Source: Brettanomyces bruxellensis
Lineage: Eukaryota; Ascomycota; Pichiomycetes; Pichiales; Pichiaceae
DNA length: 64,000 nucleotides
Reading direction: 5' to 3'
NCBI RefSeq assembly: GCF_011074885.1
Contig: NC_054688.1
Coordinates: 992,001 to 1,056,000 of the forward strand
Of the stretch, positions 1 through 8,664 are shown piece after piece. The notes under the pieces were generated by a model that was given only the letters and a program-made list of their open reading frames with translations, was not told where the DNA came from and searched no databases. Position 1 is the stretch's first letter, and each line of letters starts with the position of its first letter. A program made the translations under genes and the position numbers.

Positions 1-668
1 CTCAAGTCAGATTTAACCTTCTTATCGTGCTCAGCTCTTGCAAAGCATCGATCCAAAAACTTAGTTTGGTCAAAATTACCTATCAAACTTCTTATTTCAT
101 CTTGTGATGTAATTATTCGCCTGTAGCACTCTAAATAAAAGTTGAATATTTTGTGCATCGAGTGGCCCTCATCTAAAAAAGCAGTTTGTGCTGTTAGCTG
201 GATGTTTCCCTTGCTTAGCTTTTTGAGCCAAATTAGGAATCTTTCACCATTCACAGCAGTAAACCGGGCAACTAACTTTATCACCTCTAAATCAACAGGT
301 GATATCTTACTCACAAACTCCCCCGGTAAATATTTTAATTGTTTGATGTTCATGATGAAATCGGTATCTTTCTCATCGTTGCCCGAAGCACCATCTTTCT
401 TATCGCCCTTACTATCATTTTTTCTACTTCCTTTAAATTTTCCCTCCTTGATCTGCTGCAATATATGCCTATAATATCCATTATACGGATCCTTGTCTAA
501 TAGGAATTGGAATTTATCGTTTTTTACTTCTCTTGCTTTTACCCTTTGCTCAAAAGCCACTCCATTTCTTGCCACATATCCAGCTGTCTTTTCTATCATG
601 ATCCTCACCTCCGGAGGAGGAAGAGTTACTCCTTTCGGTAATGACTGCAATTTTTCTTCCTTCACCAT
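1..668 (-). CDS. PRP21: Prp21/SF3A1-like U2 snRNP splicing factor (5' part only, cut by window edge)
   Basis: Reading the minus strand from the ATG at 668 gives 222 codons open to the window edge, so the stop lies to the left. The protein has two SURP/SWAP modules, at about residues 19-72 and 118-175. The first is recognisable by a VARNGVAFE core followed by a DPYNGYYRHIL end, the second by a VIKLVARF core. A Lys/Asp/Gly-rich linker separates them. Tandem SURP modules near the N-terminus are the hallmark of SF3A1 (yeast Prp21), a subunit of the SF3a complex that joins U2 snRNP to the branch point in the nucleus. The C-terminal part, with the Prp9/Prp11 contacts, is outside the window. The short plus-strand reading frames here are antisense shadows. 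Confidence 0.88.
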   Translation of the reverse strand, partial: MVKEEKLQSLPKGVTLPPPEVRIMIEKTAGYVARNGVAFEQRVKAREVKNDKFQFLLDKDPYNGYYRHILQQIKEGKFKGSRKNDSKGDKKDGASGNDEKDTDFIMNIKQLKYLPGEFVSKISPVDLEVIKLVARFTAVNGERFLIWLKKLSKGNIQLTAQTAFLDEGHSMHKIFNFYLECYRRIITSQDEIRSLIGNFDQTKFLDRCFARAEHDKKVKSDL

Positions 669-1060
669 TGTGATAATAAAAAAGGATGGTTCTTTATCGA
701 GTGATCTTTGTAGTGTAGTAAGATTCTATAAATATGAAGAGAAAAAGTGCATTGAAAATTTGGGTCCTCTTCAAGTACATGATTTCGAACCTTCTTTTTT
801 AAGGATACGTACTACATCCGTACATGGGAGAAGAATTTGATTTGTGCGTTTATCGGCTTTTATCTTCACACAAATCATCGTGAAAGTCTTTTTCGATGAA
901 AGATTGTAGGATAAGTATAATCAAACGGGTCTCCATCTTGAACCAGATAGCACAAGTTATTTTTATCAATATCATTGATATATCTAGCTCAAATAGCCTT
1001 CTGAAAGATTGGAGACTAAAGTAATAGAAGAAAAATAATAAAAATAAATTAGCACATCAT

Positions 1061-1070
1061 ATCACGTGAT
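1061..1070. promoter_or_regulatory. Palindromic CACGTG E-box (Cbf1-type)
   Basis: The 10-mer ATCACGTGAT is a perfect palindrome around CACGTG, with the flanking T/A typical of Cbf1 sites. The same 10-mer occurs upstream of RPL1 at 31369-31378. It lies 63 bp above a TATA box and 177 bp above the small ORF's ATG. Binding by Cbf1 is inferred. Confidence 0.55.
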
Positions 1071-1123
1071 AGCGGGTTTGTGCGTCAATGGTGGCCTTCT
1101 TTTTCTCCGTCTTGGCGTCAGAC

Positions 1124-1131
1124 TATATAAG
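1124..1131 (+). promoter_or_regulatory. TATA box for the small ORF
   Basis: TATATAAG lies 116 bp upstream of the ATG at 1247, a usual yeast spacing. It is the main sequence support for transcription of the small reading frame. Confidence 0.5.
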
Positions 1132-1246
1132 CAGATGCATATCTGAGTCTTTTTCAAATTTCATACAACATGTTAACTTTAAAAATGTTGTTCAAGCGAA
1201 AAATTTGTTAAATTTAGTCATATTAATAAAGTTTGGATCAATAAAA

Positions 1247-1435
1247 ATGTATTCACAATCAGACGCTATCCAGAGGCTTCGGATGATACGTGAACATTTC
1301 ACAGACTACCATCCTAGAAAAGAGTTTCCTTATCTTCCTTCTGAGGAAAGAGCAAGGTATTATCGGACTTCAAATAAGCTAGGATTAACACAAAGTCAAA
1401 TGGTTGACTTGATTCACAGATCACTTAGAAGATGA
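1247..1435 (+). CDS. Small basic protein of unknown function (62 aa)
   Basis: The frame stays open upstream to 1088, but the ATG at 1247 is the sensible start. It has AAAA directly in front (good yeast context) and sits downstream of a TATA box and a CACGTG palindrome. The 62-residue product is not low-complexity. It is rich in Arg, Tyr and Ser, has a PRKEFPYLPSEERARYYR stretch in the middle and ends in an amphipathic helix with RSLRR. There is no signal peptide or membrane segment. I do not recognise the family. Normal amino-acid balance and promoter elements favour a real gene, but chance cannot be excluded without homologs. Confidence 0.5.
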   Translation: MYSQSDAIQRLRMIREHFTDYHPRKEFPYLPSEERARYYRTSNKLGLTQSQMVDLIHRSLRR

Positions 1436-1687
1436 TACACTTTGTGAGTCTACATCATTAGGCCCTACAACATGAAATGCAGAATCATACATCTTAAGTA
1501 TGATATCAGCAAGGCGTGACATATAGACGGAATATGGTGTTAGTGGGCTTTCGTGACATACCTATAAAAACTATTTATTAGACTGATAGTATCACTATCG
1601 GTGGTGTGTATCAACGTCACATCATATTTAATACATTAATGCATTCATTCGACTTATGGATAATTGTATATGACATCTGTATTCAAA

Positions 1688-4210
1688 CTAAAAAGGATAA
1701 TACATAAGCTTGGTGGTCTCGAAGTGTTTTCTGATAGAATTTATAATTTCTAACCTGTATTTGTCGTCTTGGAGATCAGGATTAGCTTCGTATAATTCCT
1801 TCACGTATTTGAAAAGTTGCTCGGATTTTTGTAATGAATTGTCTAAGTCTGTTGAATCTGCTTGCGGATGTGTGAAATAGTAAACAAACACAATATCAGA
1901 GAATGTTAGAAGTGCAAGTTCATGGCAGTTTCTCTGTCTATTGTCAACAGATATCCCTTCTCCAATTGCTCCCGCGATTTTACCAATAAGATCCTCTTTT
2001 GGCCCTTCGAACTCACTGATCAAGTAAATGTCTGAGAAATCATTTTGTTGTACAGTTAAAAGTGATGTCGCTATTTTGTACAACGACTTTTCAAGATCGA
2101 CTGATGGTGCAGTTGGAAGTTTCCGCTTTGTCTCGTATGACTTCCATATTGAAGCTTCAGGAACGTCTACATTATCCCTATTATCATTATCTGAATCTGC
2201 CTCCGAATTTCCTTCATCATTCGAATATCCAATAGTCCACCTTTCCTTCGCCATCTTTGTTAGCTCGGCTATTTCTTGGTCTGTAAGCTTGCTAATTGCA
2301 GGTATCATACACTCTGATAGCAGTGGACTTGTTAAGCTAGTAGTTTTAAGCTTTATACAAGCCACCTTAGAATGTGTTATCTTCCCGACCTCATTGTATA
2401 TCAAGGGTAAGTCCAAGCTTTTACCAACTTGTGAAATACCTCGTATCAAGATCATTGAACGCTCTGGCACGTAACTTTCATCCCCATGCACGATTTCTCT
2501 TATTTCTTTGAAAAATGCTTCAACTGAAGAATTCACTCTCTTAACAAGATTTGCGGCATATCCATCAACATATTCATACATCGACTTCTGAACTTTCTTC
2601 CAAAATTCCGGATCCTCCGAGTCATCAATTGAAAATATTGGCCTCTCTGTACGGTCAATTATATCTTTGAGATTTGCCAATGATTGTATTATTGCCCGTG
2701 CGTTACCAATAAAGTTTTGAATGCTTTCCTCGATTTCTGCTCCAAGTCCTGTTCCTGCAATAGGATCAGATGCACTTTTCACAAAGGCATTAATATCTGA
2801 AATGTCTGTAGTTGTAAATAGATCTATACCATAACTGGTTGAATTAGATTCTAAATTGTTCTCATTGTTAAATGCTATCACAGCTTCATTAAGTATGCCA
2901 TCAAACTTTGCCCATTCATTGTTTAAAAGGATTTCAAATCTTTCCCTCCAAAGTACTAATAGGGCTTCTGAAATTTTAGACTCCTTCGCATGGATGACAC
3001 ATGGAAGTTCGATTAAAGAAGAAAACATCTTAAATGAATTTAATATATCACTAAGAAGCAGCGACATCTTTTCCAATGACTCACAATTTGCAAAAGCCTT
3101 ACCGAACTCTCCCGTGGTCTCCAGGGTGATCGATTCCTTCCACTCTAACAAGAATTTTTGTAACTTCTCGTCATTCCAGTTAATACTTAATTGCTTTGAA
3201 CTCAATGGAAAATCAACCGCAAAGTTTGCAAAGTCAATATTTAGCCATCTATACCATTTCTTAAAGCAAGACTTTGCCACCCAATTAGAATTTGTACTGC
3301 TGTGAAACTGTCTATTAAGTGTCGATGATAATCTAGTCTTAAAATATGAAACACAACTAAGTGTAACATAAAGATATGAAAGTGAAGATGTAAAATTTGA
3401 GCAGAAACCAACTTGAAACAATTTGTTTTTCCGTATCTCCAAAAACCATATTAGAGCCTCTTTGGGCTCATATTCGGTCAATATTACGTATGAGGCAAGT
3501 ATATTTGTCGCATATTCATAATTATAAGTGTCTGCTAGACTTTCTAGCTTCGCCTGAATTTCCTTGATGAGATCATTACGCAAAGATTTGATCTCCTTTA
3601 CGGAAAATAAGTTCTGTCTGGATGGATCATTAACCTCTTTGTCAAAAAGATTGAACAAGAGGTAAATCTGCTTCGAAAGCTGGAGATACTCCAGAGATAT
3701 CTTATTGGAAAACCTACTTTTTATGAGTTGACCATCCAAAAGCTCAGTACCACCTCTATCCGAATGCTTTAAATTATTCTTTCCCTCTTGGGAACGCACG
3801 TCATCTTCCAGGTGGTAGTATGTATAAACGCAATCATGAATAATATTTCTAAAAACTATGGCCCGATTCCGACCTTGTACGTTGTTCCTCTGGATTTTCC
3901 TTGCATGGTCATCAAACGCACATAAATTTTTTAAAGTCTTATCATCATAAGTCGAGCTTTTAAAAGTGAGATCTGAAATCCGCGTGTTTAAAGAAGAAGT
4001 CATCTTATTCATGGAAATAATGTCATCGGCCACCTTTAAGAGATCCCTGTATTTACCACCAACTAACTGTCTTAGTTCTAATCTCTTCGTAGAAATGTTT
4101 TGTACCAAATCATCCTTAATTTCTTCTAATGTTGCAATCGGGTATCTCTCAAAAAGTTGTTCTGGGGTGTCCTTTTCAAGTTTAGAAAGGTCATATTTTC
4201 CAGAGAGCAT
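1688..4210 (-). CDS. COG1: COG complex subunit 1
   Basis: The product is an 840-residue, largely helical protein starting at the ATG at 4210. Residues about 15-75 match the conserved COG1 N-terminus: a LFERYPIATLEEI helix, then the RQLVGGKYRDLLKVADDI block that is nearly identical in animal COG1. COG1 belongs to lobe A of the conserved oligomeric Golgi complex, which tethers vesicles for intra-Golgi retrograde transport and so keeps glycosylation enzymes in place. At 840 residues it resembles the long metazoan form rather than the much shorter S. cerevisiae protein (417 aa by recollection). Apart from the N-terminus it is poorly conserved, so the call rests on that block and overall helical character. 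Confidence 0.82.
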   Translation of the reverse strand: MLSGKYDLSKLEKDTPEQLFERYPIATLEEIKDDLVQNISTKRLELRQLVGGKYRDLLKVADDIISMNKMTSSLNTRISDLTFKSSTYDDKTLKNLCAFDDHARKIQRNNVQGRNRAIVFRNIIHDCVYTYYHLEDDVRSQEGKNNLKHSDRGGTELLDGQLIKSRFSNKISLEYLQLSKQIYLLFNLFDKEVNDPSRQNLFSVKEIKSLRNDLIKEIQAKLESLADTYNYEYATNILASYVILTEYEPKEALIWFLEIRKNKLFQVGFCSNFTSSLSYLYVTLSCVSYFKTRLSSTLNRQFHSSTNSNWVAKSCFKKWYRWLNIDFANFAVDFPLSSKQLSINWNDEKLQKFLLEWKESITLETTGEFGKAFANCESLEKMSLLLSDILNSFKMFSSLIELPCVIHAKESKISEALLVLWRERFEILLNNEWAKFDGILNEAVIAFNNENNLESNSTSYGIDLFTTTDISDINAFVKSASDPIAGTGLGAEIEESIQNFIGNARAIIQSLANLKDIIDRTERPIFSIDDSEDPEFWKKVQKSMYEYVDGYAANLVKRVNSSVEAFFKEIREIVHGDESYVPERSMILIRGISQVGKSLDLPLIYNEVGKITHSKVACIKLKTTSLTSPLLSECMIPAISKLTDQEIAELTKMAKERWTIGYSNDEGNSEADSDNDNRDNVDVPEASIWKSYETKRKLPTAPSVDLEKSLYKIATSLLTVQQNDFSDIYLISEFEGPKEDLIGKIAGAIGEGISVDNRQRNCHELALLTFSDIVFVYYFTHPQADSTDLDNSLQKSEQLFKYVKELYEANPDLQDDKYRLEIINSIRKHFETTKLMYYPF

Positions 4211-4578
4211 TGTTTATAGCATAAAAGATCAATTTACGGCCTGTATGTTTTTCAGTAGTAGAGTAATTCTTTCAATTGAGGCGCTCCACTGTCTTTTCTG
4301 CTCTAAAACGGTGTTACAGATTATATTTATGTGTTCATTCATTTAAAAGATGAACAGCGATACATTATACATAATTTCTGAGATTGGTATCTAATCTTTT
4401 TTTTTTCTTTCCATTCTTCCTCGGCAGCACTTTTTATTTTTGTTCCGTTTTTCAACCATCTATTAGTGAGTATCGGTCTCTATTAGTCCCGTCCGAAAGC
4501 ATTACATTCATGACAGATTGCAATTTATTACATAATCATATAAACGTACGCAAAGTTATAATCCCTCCATGTTTGTTA
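4211..4578. other. Spacer between COG1 start and U2AF35 stop
   Basis: This spacer must contain the COG1 promoter and the 3' end of the U2AF35 transcript. It is AT-rich with a T-tract near 4397-4406. I see no gene and no clear regulatory motif. Confidence 0.4.
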
Positions 4579-5259
4579 TTAATCATCTAGATGCTTGGAA
4601 TGGTAATATTTCCATTGACTAGCATAAAGGGTCTTCTCAAGCTTTGGATCAATTTTGAGAAAATGAGCATAGCCACATGAACTATCCCTATCACACTTAC
4701 TGCTAGTCTCATACGATTGGCAACATGCAGCATCTAAGTTCACGACTGGAGATAATTCACATATTATTGGTTTGCCGTTGTACCAACGTTTGTTAGTCTT
4801 TAAAAAGCAGATGCTTGCAGAACTTTCATTTTCAAATTCCACGTAAACGTTCCCATTCAAATATTTGTTTAGATTTCCTGCAACCCCCATGTCTTGAATT
4901 TTCCCGTATTTCAAGGAAAGTTCGACAAACACATCGCTAAAAAATTGCTCAAGCTGTTTTTGTGCCTTCTCTTTATCAAACCCATCCTTCTTAGCAGCTT
5001 CTTCTAAGAAATTTGGATTATAACCATGGCTCTGTTCTAACCTTCCACTTTTCTTCATTTCATTTAAAAGCTTTCCTCTTTCAATGTATACAGGATCTGA
5101 GTAAAGCCTGTGAAACATTACCGTATGTGATCGCAGTGGTTTTGTGTGTTTCTTTGTACATTTCTCTCCATATTTGCATATTCCTGTCTTCATAAAGAAG
5201 TTACACATCTGATTATCCTGCCTCGAGCGTTGTTGTCTTCTATCATCAAAATATACCAT
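4579..5259 (-). CDS. U2AF1: U2AF small subunit (U2AF35) homolog
   Basis: The protein is 226 aa with the exact U2AF35 architecture: a CCCH zinc finger (C19-X8-C28-X5-C34-X3-H38), a central U2AF-homology RRM (about 45-165), and a second C-X8-C-X5-C-X3-H finger near the C-terminus ending in GYAHF. The N-terminal finger is followed by the family block KPLRSHTVMFHRLY. U2AF35 recognises the AG of the 3' splice site and partners with U2AF65. The usual RS-rich tail is absent. S. cerevisiae has lost this gene, so its presence is informative about lineage. It is close to another spliceosomal gene (PRP21) and transcribed in the same direction, with COG1 and the small ORF between. Confidence 0.9.
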   Translation of the reverse strand: MVYFDDRRQQRSRQDNQMCNFFMKTGICKYGEKCTKKHTKPLRSHTVMFHRLYSDPVYIERGKLLNEMKKSGRLEQSHGYNPNFLEEAAKKDGFDKEKAQKQLEQFFSDVFVELSLKYGKIQDMGVAGNLNKYLNGNVYVEFENESSASICFLKTNKRWYNGKPIICELSPVVNLDAACCQSYETSSKCDRDSSCGYAHFLKIDPKLEKTLYASQWKYYHSKHLDD

Positions 5260-5928
5260 TTTGAGTACAATCTAAATCTGTTCGCTTATCGAATGCCTTT
5301 AGTTTAGTGTATCCTTTTGCAAATCTGCAAGTGCCTTGAAAATTGCAGTATTAAGCCTTCAACTGTAAAAATGTGATCTCGTCTTGTAAAATTTTGGACT
5401 TTTGAATGATCCACCTTGAAAATATATATCGGTAAAGTTGGTTTTGTAATGTTTAGTCTTATGCATTTGCTTACCTTACTACTTACTCATGAAGTCTAAA
5501 AAAAAAATAAAAAATAAAATAATCTAAAATTATCGAGACGTCGATTGTACTAACATGAAAGAGAGATCCTCCTTGGTTCGGTGGTGGTAGTTCAAGGTTC
5601 TTCTTTCGCTTAAGTTTATACTCATCTCATTTAAAGTTCAGATAACTTTGCTTTCCCCGTTTTGATATCAACCTACAAATTTTTGAAAACTAATCTTTGA
5701 ATAAGTGTAAATTGTATTAGTGGGACATAAATAACGATGCGCCCTGGATGATTGCGAAGATTTATGCCAAAAGATAAAAAGTAAACATAATGAATGACTA
5801 TTTATGTATCAAAGCGAGCATCCGGCCTATATTGATAGTACCGAACAGTTTATATAAAAGACAACATGCCAAAAGAATGAGAAAAAATGTTTATCAATGC
5901 GAGGAAGTTCATCTTCCAACTTTAATCA
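5260..5928. other. Intergenic region upstream of U2AF35 and 3' of the first PHO84 copy
   Basis: This is AT-rich sequence with an A-tract near 5501-5520. A TACTAAC at 5548-5554 has no matching donor or coding exon and looks like chance. The region should contain the U2AF35 promoter. No gene was recognised. Confidence 0.4.
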
Positions 5929-7659
5929 TTAGACAAGCAATCCAGACTTGCTTCCCTTTTCATCATCGTCGGAAGATGATCCTGTCTTGACCTTTTCCTT
6001 GGTCACGTGGTTCTTTGTAATATCTATCTCGCCATGGAGCTCCTCTGCCAATTCTTCCAAAGTCTTTCTCTTAGTCTCTGGCACCAAGAATGAAAGGAAG
6101 AAACCAACAAGCATAAAGAGAGCAAATATCTCCATGACATGAGGCAACCAACAGTTCTTTGGTTTACCATCTCTAGCACAGTTGTGGTTCTGCAAAGTAC
6201 CAATACAAGTTTGAGCAATAATGGCACCGATTTTTCCTGATGCTGCAGACATACCATGGGCAGTAGATCTGTATCTGGTTGGATAACACTCACCAGGAAT
6301 GACGAATGTGGTCATGTTAGGTCCAAAGTTCTGGAAGAACTGACACAAAACATAAAGAGCCAAAAGTCCGTGGTCTCCAAGCTTGTGGTATGCAAATCCA
6401 ATGATACAGAACAAAGCAGTCATGATCAAAAAGCCGCAAATCTGAATTGGTTTTCTTCCCACAAAGTCCATAGTAGCAACAGAGGCCCAGTAACCAGGAA
6501 TAGAACCGGCACAGATAAGAATCAAGTTACCGGCAGATTGATTGTAAAGAGAGTGGTAAACATTGTTAGAAGAAGCGAAGCCGATAGTCTTCAAAATGGA
6601 AGCAGTGTTCAAACCAAGACCGTAATATGCAATATCAAGGGTAAACCAGCAGCCTGCAGTTCCAAGCAAAATCTTTCCATATCTCCATTGACCGAAATGT
6701 CCCCAGAAGTCCTTCCAGGAACCTTTAGCAGGAGTGTTCGAGATATCTTGAGGTTCGGAATCAGCGGAAGTACCTTCGAGCTTCTTTATTGCTGATTCAT
6801 CGGCATTTCCATGTTCCCCGGAGGCGAATTTAGCTGCATCTGCTGCAGCTTTGTCAGTATCTTTAGAAACATCGAACGTATATCTTGGGGACTCAGGAAT
6901 GGTCAATCTGAAGTAAAGGGCAATCAAACCTGGAATTGCACCCATACCAATAAGAATTCTCCACATCTGATCGCATGATTTCACACAAGTAGCATCGCAC
7001 TGAGCAGCAGTGTCGGCCTTGATTAAAACGCTTTTGTATGCAACGACAACGATAAGAGCAACAACACCGGCAAGCAGCTGACCCCAACCTTGGTTGGCAA
7101 ACACAGCACCCATAATTGCTCCTCTGTATCTGGTAGTGGCAAATTCGGATGTAATGATAGAAGACATTGGATAATCACCACCGATACCAATACCCATGAT
7201 GATTCTGTAGAATGTCAACAGTGCTGGGAATGACATAGCAGCGGAATGGCCTGCAGTACATTGGAGCACTGTAGCACAAAGCATGATGATCAATTCACTA
7301 CCGTAGATCCTCTTTCGTCCCAAATGATCAGCCATGTAACCAAAACCAAGCTGGCCAATAACAGTACCCACAGAAGTTGCGACCTTAAGAAGTGTTTCGG
7401 TCGACTCCGGAATATTGCCATTCCAGAAAGCCTGAGAAATCATTGGAATACCCAAGTTAATGGAGAAAATATCATAAGCATCAGTCATGAAACCAACACC
7501 GGCAACACAAATTGCTCTAACGTGATACCAGCCGAATTTGGCGTTATCTATCTTCTCCAAAGCAAGACGCCTTCTTTCGATAGGGTCATCAACATCAGCA
7601 AAATCATTGACGAAATTGTGGAAGGCGGCATTTCCACCCGAAGTCTTGTGTCCTCCCAT
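5929..7659 (-). CDS. PHO84: High-affinity phosphate:H+ symporter, Pho84 type (copy A)
   Basis: This 576-residue major-facilitator protein has the Pho84 layout: a cytosolic N-terminus (FADVDDPIERRRLALEKI), twelve expected membrane helices, and a long central cytosolic loop (about 255-325) rich in Asp/Ala/Lys. The phosphate-transporter signature GIGIGGDYPMSSIITSEF lies near residue 155. A second MFS motif (DFVGRKP) precedes helix 9 and PETKRKTLEEL follows helix 12. It imports inorganic phosphate at the plasma membrane. It is arranged head-to-tail with a close paralog at 8665-10347. Its C-terminal tail is longer than copy B's, with an acidic SSSDDDE patch followed by KGSKSGLLV. Its 1-kb upstream region shows no CACGTG, unlike copy B's. 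Confidence 0.93.
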   Translation of the reverse strand: MGGHKTSGGNAAFHNFVNDFADVDDPIERRRLALEKIDNAKFGWYHVRAICVAGVGFMTDAYDIFSINLGIPMISQAFWNGNIPESTETLLKVATSVGTVIGQLGFGYMADHLGRKRIYGSELIIMLCATVLQCTAGHSAAMSFPALLTFYRIIMGIGIGGDYPMSSIITSEFATTRYRGAIMGAVFANQGWGQLLAGVVALIVVVAYKSVLIKADTAAQCDATCVKSCDQMWRILIGMGAIPGLIALYFRLTIPESPRYTFDVSKDTDKAAADAAKFASGEHGNADESAIKKLEGTSADSEPQDISNTPAKGSWKDFWGHFGQWRYGKILLGTAGCWFTLDIAYYGLGLNTASILKTIGFASSNNVYHSLYNQSAGNLILICAGSIPGYWASVATMDFVGRKPIQICGFLIMTALFCIIGFAYHKLGDHGLLALYVLCQFFQNFGPNMTTFVIPGECYPTRYRSTAHGMSAASGKIGAIIAQTCIGTLQNHNCARDGKPKNCWLPHVMEIFALFMLVGFFLSFLVPETKRKTLEELAEELHGEIDITKNHVTKEKVKTGSSSDDDEKGSKSGLLV

Positions 7660-8664
7660 ATTAAATTGTATTTTATGTAAAGCGAACGGAAAAGAAGCGA
7701 AATTGAATAAACACTAAGTGTCAACAAATGAACTTTAAGATTAATAATTCCCGAAGTTAAAGTTCTTCTGCACCGACCTTGAGATTAAAATGATAGTCAC
7801 TAAATGTATTAAAGAAATTAAAAAGAAGCAGACCAAAATAAGGGAAAAGTTAGGAATAGCAAGTGTGTAAGTGGAAGCTTGTGGATAAGCAGGCCCTTTT
7901 AAATCCCCAGAAATCTCGAACTAAATACAGCAAAAGGTCAAGCGAGCAAAAAAAAATTGGCAACAGCTCGCACGATCTAATTAAAATAAAAAGAAACGAC
8001 TGCAAAAATTGACAATGGGTCAGGTAAAATTTTTAACAATAAACAAATCTTCGAAGATGCTTTCACTTATTCTCCGAGACTCAATATTCATTTACCTCGT
8101 CTTCTTTTCGACCTCCTCAATTGAGTTTTATCGCATCTTTCACCCTTATCTGTCTCAGAATTTCAAAAATAACTGCATAATCCCAGGATTCCCTCACATC
8201 TTAACTGTCATTGAGATAATTGAACACATTAAGTAATTTGTCGGCACTATTAGAAAGGCAAATGTTGACGTTCGGAGTTGACAAATGTAGCATATTAATC
8301 TTGATTTGAACACAAGTCCGAAAGAGAAATATGGATTTTTTTGATGTCATGTTTCTTTAAAAGCTCAGAGAGCTATTATCCGACATGCATTAATCAATGA
8401 AAACTGCTTCACTACCATACGGGTTCCTTTAATAAAAACCAAATCGAGAAAATTATATTAATAGAAAGTGAAGTTTCATCAGAAATCCTTGATAGAAAGT
8501 GTAAGCGCTTACCTTCAAGAAAATAATGAAAAAGTAAATAATCGAATGAGCAAATATGATAGCGCCATCTTATAATCTTTTCTAAAAGCTAAGGTACATT
8601 AAACAATCTTTAGCATTTGTTTGTTCTTAGCACATTATCGTTCTTCTTTTATTTATGTCATTCT
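7660..8664. other. Spacer between the two PHO84 copies
   Basis: This must contain the copy A promoter and the copy B terminator. By eye I find no CACGTG or CACGTT, so no obvious Pho4 site. A plus-strand frame with an ATG at 8015 (to 8236) is AT-rich and unconvincing. No other feature was seen. Confidence 0.45.

Larger units (their letters stand above)
669..1246. promoter_or_regulatory. Divergent intergenic region between PRP21 and the small ORF
   Basis: This is an AT-rich spacer serving PRP21 leftward and the small ORF rightward. It holds a 10-bp palindromic E-box (1061-1070) and a TATA box (1124-1131), listed separately. I see no RNA gene in it. Confidence 0.5.

Noticed and set aside
142..840. 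Two plus-strand frames at the left edge
   Set aside because: They lie antisense to, or beyond the start of, the PRP21 frame, whose translation gives clear SURP modules. They show no protein character.
5548..5554. TACTAAC string on the plus strand near U2AF35
   Set aside because: No donor upstream or coding exon on that strand; U2AF35 is complete on the other strand. Chance match.
8009..8236. 75-codon frame between the PHO84 copies
   Set aside because: Opens at TTG, AT-rich composition, Phe/Ile-rich random translation, and lies in a promoter.
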